This document shows, one piece after another, positions 43,439 through 53,100 of a stretch of DNA of 64,000 nt. The position numbers and the translations under genes were made by a program. The DNA lies in the NCBI GenBank assembly GCA_046349955.1, contig JAXMBI010000028.1, positions 52,172-116,171 on the forward strand, in the 5' to 3' direction. Under the pieces are notes generated by a model, which did not search any database, had not been told where the DNA came from, and worked only from the letters and a program-made list of their open reading frames with translations. Positions within the stretch are counted from its first letter, which is position 1; each line of letters starts with the position of its first letter. This stretch comes from JBGAPH01 sp046349955 (GTDB taxonomy: Bacteria > Planctomycetota > Planctomycetia > Pirellulales > JBGAPH01).

Positions 43439-44785
43439 ATGTTCCGTGCCCTTTCGCTCACGTTTGCCCTGTCGGTCAGTGGGCTGGCCCTTGTTGCTTC
43501 GCGCGGCTTGCAGGCGACGCACGACGATCCCGCCCCGCTCCCCCCCGACCAGGCGGTTTCCCAGGCCGAGCCCAATGCTCCGGCCCGCCCGCAAACTTTG
43601 CCGCTGACGCCTGCGCAAGAAAAACTACGCGACAAGATTCGCAAGGCGCTGGCCATCTACTACCGCCGCCCCGTGAACACCCGCGACCACAATCCGTGGG
43701 AGGTGTTTCACTGGATCATCGGCTACGGCACCGACGCGACGCTTCGCCAGGGAGGCCCCGATGGCCCCGAGGTGAACGCCATCGGCTACCTGAACTACGA
43801 CGGCAACTGCCGCGGCGGCTCGCTCCTGTTCGTCGACCGCGACCTCCCCTCTGCCGAGAAAGGCCCTGGCGTGCAGGGGCACTACGGGCAGTATCTGGCG
43901 ATCCTCGCCCAGTCCTACGTGCGCCCCGAATACCCGATTCGCGTGCAGAACCGCGACTTCACCGTGGCCGACCTGATCGAGCAGGAGAAGCGCACCTGCC
44001 AGACGGGCACGGAGCTGACCTTTAAGCTGATCGCGCTCACCCACTATCTGCCCTCGAGCGCCACCTGGAAGTGCGACCGCGGGCAAACCTGGTCGATCGA
44101 TCGGCTAATCCGCGAGGAACTGGCGGCGCCGATCCGGGGCGCCGCCTGCGGCGGCACGCACCGCCTGATGGGGCTGAGCTTCGCCTACAAGAAACGCGAG
44201 AAGCGCGGCGAGCCCGTCGAAGGCGAAGCGCTGCGGGCGAAGCAGTACATCCGCGATTACCACCGCTACACCTACAGCATGCAAAACGCTGACGGCAGCT
44301 TCAGCACCGAGTGGTTCAACCGCGGCGGCGCCCGGCAGGATCTGGAGCGGCGGCTGCAGACCACGGGGCACATCCTCGAGTGGCTGGCCTACTCCTCCGA
44401 CGACGCCGAGCTCGACGATCCTCGGCTCGTGCGGGCGGTCGATTACCTGTCGGGCATCCTCATCGACCACCGCAACAGCCAAAAGTGGGAGATCGGGCAT
44501 TTGGGCCACGCGGTCCACGGCCTAGCGCTCTACGATCAGCGGCGTTTTGGCGGCGTTGGAGCAAACGTCGACGCCACGCCGGTGGCCTCGCGTCCGGCGA
44601 CCGAGGAACCGCTGCGGTCCTGGCGCGAGCGCCGCGACGAGCGGCGGGCAGACAATGCTGAGACCGAGGAACAGGGCGAGGAGGAAGCTCCCAGCGAACT
44701 CTCGTTCGACTTGTTCGACATCCCGGCTCCTGCCGACTCCCCGATCGAGGAGACTGCAGAAGCCGCGGGACCTCGGCTCCGCTAA
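43439..44785 (+). CDS. Secreted protein, possible alpha/alpha-toroid fold (unknown)
   Basis: The 448-residue protein begins with a signal peptide (LSLTFALSVSGLALVASRG). A conserved-looking core follows: YYRRPVNTRDHNPWEVFHWIIGYGTDA, YLNYDGNCRGGSLLFVDRDLP, AACGGTHRLMGLSFAYKKREKRGEPVEG, YSMQNADGSFSTEWFNRGGARQDL and TTGHILEWLAY, read in pieces. NADGSFSTEWF and the regular helix pattern resemble QW-type alpha/alpha-barrels such as prenyltransferase or terpene-cyclase folds, but active-site motifs are absent. The C-terminal 70 residues are acidic and disordered. ATG 43439 has AGGGAGAG upstream. Confidence 0.65.
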   Translation: MFRALSLTFALSVSGLALVASRGLQATHDDPAPLPPDQAVSQAEPNAPARPQTLPLTPAQEKLRDKIRKALAIYYRRPVNTRDHNPWEVFHWIIGYGTDATLRQGGPDGPEVNAIGYLNYDGNCRGGSLLFVDRDLPSAEKGPGVQGHYGQYLAILAQSYVRPEYPIRVQNRDFTVADLIEQEKRTCQTGTELTFKLIALTHYLPSSATWKCDRGQTWSIDRLIREELAAPIRGAACGGTHRLMGLSFAYKKREKRGEPVEGEALRAKQYIRDYHRYTYSMQNADGSFSTEWFNRGGARQDLERRLQTTGHILEWLAYSSDDAELDDPRLVRAVDYLSGILIDHRNSQKWEIGHLGHAVHGLALYDQRRFGGVGANVDATPVASRPATEEPLRSWRERRDERRADNAETEEQGEEEAPSELSFDLFDIPAPADSPIEETAEAAGPRLR

Positions 44786-44792
44786 GCCAGAT

Positions 44793-45125
44793 TCAGCGCC
44801 GATACGCAGCGAGCTCTTCGAAGAGTTTCGCTAAGGCGTTCTGCAGATCGACCAGCGCACTCGCCCCTTCGGCTGCGAAGCCTTGGCGGCCGAGGTCCTC
44901 CAGCCGGGCGGCGCTCGCCACGACTTGGGCCGCGCCAAAGTTGGCCGCCAACCCCTTCACGCTGTGAGCGGCTCGCTCGAGTTGCCCGGCATCGTCGCGC
45001 TCGATCGCCAGGGCGATTCGCTCCACGAGCGGCGGAGCGTCGGCAAAGAAGTATTCCGTGAGATCGCGGAACAGCTCCAGATCGCCGCCCATCCGCTGCA
45101 GAGATCCTTCGAGATCGAAGACCAT
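44793..45125 (-). CDS. Stand-alone Hpt phosphotransfer protein
   Basis: The 110-residue protein is a single four-helix Hpt domain. MVFDLEGSLQRMGGDLELFRDLTEYFF leads to the phosphoacceptor motif AAHSVKGLAANFGA with the histidine in helix 2, followed by LEDLGRQGF. It relays phosphate between a hybrid histidine kinase and a response regulator; neither partner is in this window. The ATG at 45125 gives the canonical Hpt start. A longer in-frame N-terminal extension of about 68 residues has no recognisable feature and lies across the gap before DUF1328. It converges on the preceding secreted-protein gene. Confidence 0.85.
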   Translation of the reverse strand: MVFDLEGSLQRMGGDLELFRDLTEYFFADAPPLVERIALAIERDDAGQLERAAHSVKGLAANFGAAQVVASAARLEDLGRQGFAAEGASALVDLQNALAKLFEELAAYRR

Positions 45126-45311
45126 CGCGAGTGTTGGGGCGGGGTTCCAGATTCGCTGTTTTCGTGACGGCCAGTCTGTTGCGCCGCCTGCTTGGTTGGC
45201 GTCCCCCCCGGAATAGCAGGCGACCAGGAGCAAAGGCAGATTCGCGCGACGGAAGCTCGCAACTCGCTGCCGCACAACCGGATCGCGGATTTTCCGCCAC
45301 GTCTTCAAAAA

Positions 45312-45328
45312 TTGGAACGGCGGTTGCA
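45312..45328 (+). promoter_or_regulatory. Sigma-54-type -24/-12 promoter for the DUF1328 gene
   Basis: TTGGAACGGCGGTTGCA matches the sigma-54 consensus YTGGCACGRNNNTTGCW at every fixed position except one (A for C at the fourth position of TGGCAC). The GG and GC pairs have the required spacing. The start site would fall near 45340, about 97 bases before the DUF1328 ATG. No enhancer site or activator gene was identified nearby. Confidence 0.6.
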
Positions 45329-45436
45329 ATGGCAGTCTCTCAGCAAGTGTAAGCCGTGCCCCGCGATTCTCAAACGCCGAATCGTTCGGCCGTCCCGGTG
45401 CGCGTGGCGAACTCGATAAGTCTGGGAGAGTGAAAC

Positions 45437-45604
45437 ATGTTGGGATGGGCTCTGACGTTTCTCGTCATCGCGTTGATCGCTGCGGTTCTCGGTTTCGGCG
45501 GCGTCGCAGGCACGGCGGTCAGCATCGCCAAAATTCTGTTCGTCGTGTTCATCGTGCTGTTCCTGATCAGCTTGGTGTTTGGCTTGCGACGGCCGGTGGT
45601 CTAA
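45437..45604 (+). CDS. DUF1328 family small membrane protein
   Basis: This 55-residue protein reads MLGWALTFLVIALIAAVLGF, then GGVAGTAVSIAKILFVVFIV, then LFLISLVFGLRRPVV. It is the DUF1328 (YtjA-like) family at full length, with two transmembrane helices joined by a small glycine-alanine turn. Its function is unknown; in many bacteria it is linked to stress or envelope conditions. GGGAGAG at 45424-45430 lies 6 bases before the ATG. It is preceded by a sigma-54-type promoter at 45312. The gene is short but the family match is clear along its entire length. Confidence 0.88.
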   Translation: MLGWALTFLVIALIAAVLGFGGVAGTAVSIAKILFVVFIVLFLISLVFGLRRPVV

Positions 45605-45845
45605 CCGAGCGCGGTTGCGGGCTAGCCCGCCTTCGTGCCTGGCGGACCTTCGTCAAGCAAGGCGCGAATTCTACGAATGGCCTCACGGCCGACGAGAAGT
45701 CGTTTTTGCGGCTTCTGGCTCGGCGCGAGGCCTTTTTTCGTAGCCTTGGCGGGCGCCCGCTGGTCGTTGTCCGCTCTATACTTGATCGGCGCGGTCCTTT
45801 CTTGATCGGACGCCTGCCGCGTCTCGAACTTCTGGAGTTGAGTCG

Positions 45846-47981
45846 ATGGAGATCTGGCCAGGTCGCTCGTACCCGCTGGGCGCTTCGTGGGATGGCGAAG
45901 GCACGAACTTCGCCGTGTTCTCGGAACATGCTTCCAGCATGGAGCTGTGCTTGTTCGATCAAGCGAACTTCGCCGCCGAGGTCGCGCGGGTGCGGATGCG
46001 CGAACGGACCGACCAGGTCTTCCACTGTTACTTGCCGGGCGTACAACCGGGCCAACTCTATGGGTATCGAGCCTACGGTCCTTATGAGCCGTCGCATGGC
46101 CACCGCTTCAATCCCACCAAGCTGCTGCTCGATCCATATGCTCGAGCGATCCACGGCGGCTTCGAGTGGGACGCCTCGATGTTCGGCTACAAGATCGGCC
46201 ATGGCGACGCCGACCTCTCGCAGGACGACCGCGACAGCGCCGAGTTCATGCCGAAGTCGGTCGTCGTCGACGATCGCTTCGATTGGGAAGACGATCGGGC
46301 GCCAAGTATTCCCTGGCACCGCACGCTGATCTACGAGCTGCACGTCAAGGGCTTCACGGCCCGGCATCCCGAAGTGCCGGAGGAGCTGCGCGGCAAGTAT
46401 TTGGGCCTGGCCACGCAGCCGGTGATCGACTACCTGCTGTCGCTGGGGGTCACGACCGTCGAACTGCTGCCGGTGCATCAGTTCGTCGACGACCAGCACC
46501 TGCTCGACAAGGGGCTGCGCAACTATTGGGGCTATAACTCCATCGGGTTCTTCGCCCCTGAATCCCGTTATGCGATGGCCGGAACGCGCGGCGAGCAGGT
46601 GCAGGAATTCAAGCAGATGGTCAAGGCGTTCCATCAAGCCGGGCTCGAGGTGATTCTCGACGTGGTCTACAACCACACGGCGGAAGGAAACCAGCTGGGG
46701 CCGACGCTCTCGTTTCGCGGGCTCGACAACGCGGCCTACTACCGCGTATCGCCGGAGAACCAGCGCTACTACATGGACTACACGGGCTGCGGCAACACTC
46801 CCAACATGCGGCACCCCCGCGTGCTGCAACTCGTCATGGACAGCCTGCGGTACTGGGTGCAGGAGATGCACGTCGACGGCTTCCGCTTCGATCTGGCCGC
46901 CGCGCTCGCCCGCGAACTGCACGATGTCGACCGGCTGTCGGCCTTCTTCGACATCATCCATCAAGACCCCGTGCTCTCCCGCGTCAAGCTGATCGCTGAG
47001 CCCTGGGACGTCGGCATGGGGGGCTACCAGGTGGGCAACTTTCCGATCGGCTGGACCGAATGGAACGGCCGCTACCGCGACACGGTGCGCCGCTACTGGA
47101 AGGGCGATTCGGGCGAAGTGGGCGACTTGGCTTCACGGCTCACGGGTTCGAGCGACCTCTACCAAGACGACGGCCGCCGCCCGTACGCCAGCATCAACTT
47201 CGTCACCTGCCACGACGGCTTCTCGCTGCACGATCTGGTGAGCTACAACGGCAAACACAACGAGGCCAACGGCGAGGACAATCGCGACGGCGCAAACGAC
47301 AACGCCAGTTGGAACTGCGGCGCCGAAGGCCCGACCGAAGACCAAGGCATCCTCGCTCTCCGCGAGCGGCAAAAGCGCAACTTCCTGGCGACGCTGTTCG
47401 TGTCGCAAGGAGTGCCGATGCTCTTAGCCGGCGACGAGCGCGGACACACACAAAACGGCAACAACAACACCTACTGCCAAGACAACGAGCTCTCCTGGCT
47501 CGACTGGGAGTTCGACGACCGCCGCCGCGATCTGCTCGAGTTCACCAAGGCGGCGATCGAACTGTTCAAGAAAGAGCCGGTGCTGCGGCGGCGGAAGTTT
47601 TTCCAGGGGCGCCGCATTCGCGGCTCCGAGGTGAAGGACATCACCTGGTTCCGCACCGACGGTAAGGAACTCGACGAGCAGGACTGGACCACGCCTGTCA
47701 CGCGCTGCTTCGGCATTCGTCTGGCCGGCGACGCCTTGGACGAAGTCAACCCGCGGGGGCAGCCGATCACTGGCGACACGCTGCTGCTGTTGTTCAACGC
47801 CCACTACGAGCCCGTGCCCTTTGTGCTGCCCAACCACCGGCACGACCGCTGGGAGTTGGTGCTCGACACGCGGTTTAGCCGCGGCCGGCCCGCACAGCAG
47901 ACGCTGTGCGAGCCAGGCAAGCCCTACGAGCTCGAGGCGCGGTCTTTGGCAGTCTTCCGCGATCGTAAATCGACCGAATAA
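45846..47981 (+). CDS. glgX: Glycogen debranching enzyme GlgX
   Basis: The 711-residue enzyme hydrolyses alpha-1,6 branches of phosphorylase-limit glycogen. An N-terminal CBM48 domain (YPLGASWDGEGTNFAVFSEHA) is followed by a GH13 barrel with YELHVKGFT, DVVYNHTAEG, the nucleophile region VDGFRFDLA, the acid/base AEPWDVG and the third carboxylate in FVTCHDGFS. NYWGYNSIGFFAPESRY and LLAGDERGHTQNGNNNTYCQDN are GlgX/isoamylase-type. It lies alone; no other glycogen gene is in the window. The ATG at 45846 gives the normal short N-terminus. A hairpin terminator lies about 160 bases downstream. Confidence 0.93.
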   Translation: MEIWPGRSYPLGASWDGEGTNFAVFSEHASSMELCLFDQANFAAEVARVRMRERTDQVFHCYLPGVQPGQLYGYRAYGPYEPSHGHRFNPTKLLLDPYARAIHGGFEWDASMFGYKIGHGDADLSQDDRDSAEFMPKSVVVDDRFDWEDDRAPSIPWHRTLIYELHVKGFTARHPEVPEELRGKYLGLATQPVIDYLLSLGVTTVELLPVHQFVDDQHLLDKGLRNYWGYNSIGFFAPESRYAMAGTRGEQVQEFKQMVKAFHQAGLEVILDVVYNHTAEGNQLGPTLSFRGLDNAAYYRVSPENQRYYMDYTGCGNTPNMRHPRVLQLVMDSLRYWVQEMHVDGFRFDLAAALARELHDVDRLSAFFDIIHQDPVLSRVKLIAEPWDVGMGGYQVGNFPIGWTEWNGRYRDTVRRYWKGDSGEVGDLASRLTGSSDLYQDDGRRPYASINFVTCHDGFSLHDLVSYNGKHNEANGEDNRDGANDNASWNCGAEGPTEDQGILALRERQKRNFLATLFVSQGVPMLLAGDERGHTQNGNNNTYCQDNELSWLDWEFDDRRRDLLEFTKAAIELFKKEPVLRRRKFFQGRRIRGSEVKDITWFRTDGKELDEQDWTTPVTRCFGIRLAGDALDEVNPRGQPITGDTLLLLFNAHYEPVPFVLPNHRHDRWELVLDTRFSRGRPAQQTLCEPGKPYELEARSLAVFRDRKSTE

Positions 47982-48144
47982 CCCGCGGATTCCGCAGGGT
48001 TTGCCGACTCGCAAAAGGCATTGCCCCCAAGGCCGCCGCCGGTCCGCGGCCGAATTTTGTGCGCTTCGACTGAACCCTTGGGCAGCGTCTGGACGTAGAA
48101 GGTTTAGACGCGTCGGTTTCTAGTCCTTTCCGCCGCGATCATGT

Positions 48145-48180
48145 GAGCCGTCAGCCAGCCTCTCTGACGGCTCCGTTTTT
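48145..48180 (+). terminator. Intrinsic terminator after glgX
   Basis: GAGCCGTCAG (48145-48154) pairs perfectly with CTGACGGCTC (48164-48173), a 10-bp stem with a 9-nt loop, followed by CG and TTTTT (48176-48180). It is read on the plus strand, 163 bases beyond the glgX stop and just ahead of the 76-bp element copy C. Confidence 0.75.
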
Positions 48181-48185
48181 GCGCC

Positions 48186-48262
48186 GCGCGCTAACTCACG
48201 AAAGCGCAAGCACGGGGCGGAATCGCCGGCTGGGCGCGCCGGCTGACAATGCCGCCCAGCAA
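48186..48262 (+). repeat. 76-bp interspersed element, copy C
   Basis: The most diverged copy: CTAA, AGCGCAAGCA-GGGGCGG, TCGCCGGCTGGGCGCGCCGGC and ATGCCGCCCAGC align with the copies at 5418 and 11429. It follows the glgX terminator directly. The rest of the gap to 48433 holds no supported feature. Confidence 0.5.
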
Positions 48263-48433
48263 TTCTCAGCCGTGACGCTGCCCCGGCCCGAGGTCGTGGC
48301 CGCGCCCCGCGACATCGCAGGCATGTCAACGGTCGATATTTCCCTTCGATCAGAATTGCTACAATCGCGGTCTTCGTCGCCTTAGCATCGACCCTACCAG
48401 AGGCTTTGCGCCTGCGAAGGCCGAAGTTTGGCC

Positions 48434-49027
48434 ATGTTGTTCCGACCCCAATCCACTTGGGCTGCGGGGATTGCCGGATTTGCCCTGGGCGCCGCCGGAG
48501 CTTGGCTGTTTTTCCCTTCGGCTACGCGGTTCGCCGACGCTCAGCTCACGCCCGCGATCACTCTGGAAGGCCTGGCCGCCGAACTCGCGGAATTGCGCGG
48601 GCGGCTCCCGGACCAGGCGCATGTCATGGCCGACGTGGGCCATCACTTCGCCAACCTGTGGTTCGCAGGACAAGCGGCCAATTGGCCGCTGGCCGAGTTC
48701 AACCTGGCGGAAACCAAGTCGCACCTGCGCTGGGCCGTGCGGATCATTCCCAAGCGCAAGGTGGGAGAAAATGAGGTCGATTTGGCGGCGATCCTCGAAG
48801 CGATGGAGAACTCCCCGCTCGCGCGGCTGGGCGAGGCGATCGCCGCCCGCGACGCGCAGGCCTTCGAAAGCGCCTATCGGTTTACGCTCGAAACCTGTTA
48901 CGCTTGCCACAAGGCGTCGGACAAGGCGTTCCTGAAGCTGCGCATTCCTCAGACGCCCGATGCCCCGATCCTCAATTTCGATCCCCAGGCCGACTTGGCC
49001 GCGCTAGGCGCCTCGTTCCCATGGTAG
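48434..49027 (+). CDS. Membrane-anchored c-type cytochrome
   Basis: The 197-residue protein has an N-terminal helix (TWAAGIAGFALGAAGAWLFF) and one haem-binding motif CYACHKASDKAF near residue 155, with only one CxxCH. The helix-rich region before it (VGHHFANLWFAGQAANWPLAEFNLAETKSHLRWAVRI) resembles planctomycete cytochromes that place the haem near the C-terminus, as in class II. It should carry electrons at the outer face of the inner membrane. Its stop codon overlaps the next gene's ATG region, so it is cotranscribed with a DoxX-type membrane protein. Confidence 0.75.
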   Translation: MLFRPQSTWAAGIAGFALGAAGAWLFFPSATRFADAQLTPAITLEGLAAELAELRGRLPDQAHVMADVGHHFANLWFAGQAANWPLAEFNLAETKSHLRWAVRIIPKRKVGENEVDLAAILEAMENSPLARLGEAIAARDAQAFESAYRFTLETCYACHKASDKAFLKLRIPQTPDAPILNFDPQADLAALGASFPW

Positions 49028-49461
49028 ACCGACCTCCCGACGCTACGGCCTCCCCGGCGGTGATCCTCGTCCGGCTGTTGGTTGGCTCGGTGTTCCTCTC
49101 CGAGGGAATCCAAAAGTTTCTGTTTCCCGCTGCCGTGGGCGCAGGTCGATTCGCCAAGATTGGCCTGCCTGTGCCTGACTTGCTGGGCCCCATGGTGGGC
49201 GGATTCGAAATCGCCTGCGGAACGCTCGTGCTGTTGGGATTGTTGACGCGCGCGGCTGTGTTGCCCTTGATCGTCATCATGCTCACGGCGATCGTGTCCA
49301 CCAAGCTGCCGATTCTGCGGAGCGACGGCTTCTGGAAGATGGCCCACGAGGCGCGAACCGATTGGTCGATGCTGTTGGGATCCCTGTTTTTGTTGATCGT
49401 GGGCGCCGGCCCCTGGAGCTGCGACCATTGGCTGAGCCACCGCAGCCCTCCCCCGCACTAG
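49021..49461 (+). CDS. DoxX-family membrane protein
   Basis: The 146-residue four-helix protein shows the DoxX pattern: ILVRLLVGSVFLSEGIQKFLFPAAVGAGRFAKIGLPVPDLLGPMVGGFEIACGTLVLLGL in consecutive segments, then AAVLPLIVIMLTAIVSTKLP and SMLLGSLFLLIVGAGPWSCD. DoxX proteins are quinone-linked or detoxification-related membrane proteins whose biochemistry is poorly defined. The ATG overlaps the cytochrome stop (ATGGTAG), and a chromate-transporter remnant begins before this gene's own end, so three frames are tightly packed. No start signal other than translational coupling is visible. Confidence 0.85.
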   Translation: MVDRPPDATASPAVILVRLLVGSVFLSEGIQKFLFPAAVGAGRFAKIGLPVPDLLGPMVGGFEIACGTLVLLGLLTRAAVLPLIVIMLTAIVSTKLPILRSDGFWKMAHEARTDWSMLLGSLFLLIVGAGPWSCDHWLSHRSPPPH

Positions 49462-49771
49462 CCGCGCAGGCCCAGCCGGCCAGTCCGGCCAGCGTGTTCC
49501 TGGTCTTTCTCGAGATAGGCTCGGTGTTGTTCGGCAGCGGCTATGTGCTGCTCGCCTTCCGGCAGGCGGAGTTCGTCGAACGGCGCGGCTGGCTCAATTC
49601 CCAGCAACTGCTCGACGCCGTGGCCGCCGGTCAGGTGACGCCAGGACCCGTCTTTTCCACGGCCACCTTCGTGGGCTACGTGTTGGCCGGCAACGCCGGC
49701 GCAGCGCTCTGTGGCGCACGCAGGTCAACTCGGCCGGGCTGATTGCCGCCGGGGCGGCATCGGCGCACTGA
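49430..49771 (+). pseudogene. Chromate transporter (ChrA) remnant with internal deletion
   Basis: From TTG 49430 the frame reads into a ChrA C-terminal-half start: VFLEIGSVLFGSGYVLLAF, then RQAEFVERRGWLNSQQLLDAVAAGQVTPGPVFSTATFVGYVLAG. At about 49701-49712 the similarity breaks. In the +1 frame the sequence resumes with LWRTQVNSAGLIAAGAASAH and a TGA at 49769-49771, which resembles the usual ChrA C-terminus (RxxVNSAWLVxxG). The middle helices are missing, as after an internal deletion. It cannot encode a working transporter. It overlaps the end of the DoxX gene by 32 bases, an arrangement expected for an old operon. Confidence 0.65.
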
Positions 49772-50179
49772 GGAGCGCAGAGTCGGTTCTGCCGAGCACA
49801 GGCCTGCCCGCAGGCATCGAGTGCTTTTCCACTAGGTGTCCGTTTCGCAAGCTTATGCCGAACGCGCGTCGCTTGCGTAAGCGGCCGCGTGCGGGATCGC
49901 ACGTAATGCGCGCGTGCAAGTTCCATTGCCGGCTGCCAATGAAATCCATTGCTTGTCGATGGACCAACTCCTCGCTTACAGGTCCGTAATCCATGGACCT
50001 TACGAAACAGCGAGCAAGCGCTACTCGCCCTTGCTGATTCTCGCTTCGTAGTAGATAGATGTTGCGGGCCGTCGCGCATCTTCACGCACACGTTGAGTGT
50101 TGCGGCACAAATGGGTCTGGCACGATCCGTCGCCTCAGACGACACGCATTGGTGCGCAAGACGAGCCCAAGGACGTCCT
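49772..50179. other. Region between ChrA remnant and CzcA pump
   Basis: About 400 bases without a supported gene and with base composition less G+C rich than the flanking genes. It may contain debris of other genes of the same island or a junction from the deletion. AAGGA at 50169-50173 is the ribosome binding site for the pump gene. No promoter could be assigned. Confidence 0.4.
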
Positions 50180-53100
50180 ATGATCGCGCAATTGATCGCG
50201 GCGTGCTTGCGATACCGCTGGATCGTTCTTGCTGTAACGGCATGCGTCTGCGCGGCGGGGGCGTATGCATTCATCCTGCTGCCGATCGACGCCTATCCTG
50301 ACATCTCGGCGCAAGTGGTGCAGGTGATCACGACCTATCCCGGCCGCGCACCTGAGGAAGTCGAGCGGCAGGTTACGGTCCCGATCGAGATTGCGATGCG
50401 GAACGTGCCCAACGTCGACACGATCCGCTCGCGCACGATCTTCGGATTGTCGGTCGTGCAACTCGTGTTCGTCGAAGGCACGGAAAAGTATTGGGCGCGG
50501 CAACGGGTGCAGGAACGCCTGGCGGCCGTGATCTTGCCGACGGGGGCAGAGGCAGAGCTTGGCCCGCTGGCTACGGCGTATGGCGAAGTCTATCGGTACG
50601 AACTCGCCAACGACGGCACTCACGATCTGATGGAGCTGCGCACACTCAACGATTGGGTCGTGATTCCCCGCCTGTTGCGTGCAGCGGGGGTCGCGGAAGT
50701 GTCGAATTTTGGCGGACTCGTGAAACAGTTCACGATCACGTTTCGGCCCGCTGACCTCGATCGCTATGGGCTGACGCTCACCGACATTGTCGACTCAGTC
50801 CAGAGCAACAACACCTCTTCCGGGGGAAGTGTGCTGCAACGCGGAAGCATGTCGTTCGTGATCCGCGGCAGCGGCTCACTTCAGGATCAAACGCAGATCG
50901 AGAATATCTTCGTGAAGTCGGTGGGGGGAACGCCCGTTTTCCTGCGCGATGTCGCCAGCGTCGACTTGGGCAGCCTCACGCCGTCGGGGATCTTCAGCAA
51001 GAACCAAATGGATGAGGGCGTCGAAGGCATCGTGCTGATGCGGCGCGGTGAGAATCCATCGCTGGTGCTGGCGAACGTCCAGGACGCGGTCGCAGAGCTG
51101 AACAAAGCGGACCTGCCCCCTGGCGTGGAGGTGCGGCCGTTTTACGATCGCGAGCATTTGGTGGACAGCACTCTGCACACCGTCGCGCATAGCGTGTTTC
51201 TCGGGGTTACGCTAGTCGTGCTTGTGTTGCTGGTGTTTCTCGGTCGCGCCAGCATGGCGGCGCTGGTGGCCTTCACGATTCCGTTTTCGCTGCTGTTCGC
51301 CTTGGTCATCATGTACCTGACCAAGATACCCATCGGTCTGCTGTCGATCGGCGCGCTCGATTTCGGAATCATCGTCGACGGCGCAGTGATCATGGTGGAG
51401 CACATGGCCCGGCGTTTGGGCGAGGCGCACGAGTCGGGTGACGATCGGCCGACCGACGAGATCGTCCTGCAAGCGGCGGAAGAGATGGAGCGGCCGGTCT
51501 TCTTCTCGATTCTGATGATTGTGGTCGCGTATTTGCCGCTGCTGTCGCTCACCAGCATTGAAGGACTGCTGTTTCGGCCGATGGCGCTGACCATGGTCTA
51601 CGCATTGGTCGGCTCGCTGTCGTTCGCGCTGTTCGTAGTTCCCGTGCTCGGGTCAATCTTGTTCCGTGGCGGCTACGAAGAGTGGGAAAACCCGCTTCTG
51701 AAAATGGCGCGGCCGCTCTATGCCAGGACACTGCATTGGCTGATGGCTAGTCGCTGGCTTGTGGTCGCCGGCGTCGTCTGCATGCTCGCCTTCGTTGCCG
51801 TCCAAATCGTCCCCCAACTCGGGGCGGAATTCCTGCCTTACATGGACGAGGGCGTGATCTGGGTGCGGGCCAACTTCCCCGAGGGCACCTCGTTACAGCA
51901 ATCGAGCGAGTATGGCGGCCGCATTCGTGAAATCGTGACGAAGATGCCCGATGTGCAGTTCATCTCCGTGCAAGCTGGTCGCAGCGATTCGGGCACGGAC
52001 CCGTTTCCCAGCAGCCGGCTGGAGATCATGATCGGGCCGAAAGACCGCGACGAATGGACGCAGTTTCGGACCAAGCAAGAGTTGGTTGCCGCCATCGGCA
52101 AGAACCTGCGCGAGGAGTTTCCGACCACGCGGTTCAACTTTACGCAACCCATCATCGATAGCGTGACCGAGGACACCAACGGGACATCGGCCAATCTTGC
52201 GATCGAGTTCACCGGGCCCGACTCAGACGTCTTGTTGTCCCTGGCGCGGGAAGCCGTGGACATGCTGCGGGGAATTCGCGGTGCGCAGGACGTGAACATC
52301 GAGCAGGAGGGACCGCAGCCCCAGCTCGTCGTCACCCCAAACCGACAACTGTGCGCTCGCCACAACGTTCTACTCGCGGACGTGTCGCGCCTGATCAACG
52401 TCGCGCTCGGCGGCGAGCCGATCGGCACTCTCTTCGAGGGAGAACGCCGCTTCGACATTGCGGCGAAGGTGGACCGTCAGGTCGCCAATTCGCCGATTGC
52501 GATCGGCCGCTTGCCGGTTCCGAGCGCCGACGGCATGCCGGTGCCGTTGTCGCAAGTGGCAAAGATCGAATTGATCGATGGCCAGACCATCATTGCCCGC
52601 GAGAACGGTCGTCGACGGATCACCGTGCGTTGCGACATCGTCGACCGGGATCAGGGGGGCTTTGTTGCGGAGGCTCAAGAAAAGTTCGCCAGCTACATTG
52701 CCGCAAAGGTGCCAGCGGGCTATCGGGTCGGTTGGCTAGGCATGTTCGAGAACCTGTCTAGGGCGCGCAATCACTTCTTCTACCTCATCCCGATTACGGT
52801 CGCCATCATCTTTGTGCTGTTGCTGGTAACCTTTGGTTCGCTGAAGTCCGCGCTGCTCGTTCTCGTCGGCATCCCCTTTGCCTGCTTGGGCGCCTTGCTG
52901 GCTCTCTATTTTCGAGACATGCACATCAACGTCTCAACGGGCGTCGGGTTCTGCGCCCTCTTTGGGATTGCGATCATGGACGGCGTTCTCATGGTCCGCG
53001 GGATCAATGTGATGCGCGAGGCAGGCGCTGGAATCGAAGCAGCGATCATTGGGGGCGCTGAGCAGCGCTTGCGCCCGATCCTGATGACCGCAGTCGTCGC

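Noticed and set aside
49594..50274. A 226-codon minus-strand frame across the gap before CzcA
   Set aside because: It spans the ChrA remnant in antisense and the start of czcA, and its composition (Arg, Ala, Cys-rich) does not resemble a real protein.
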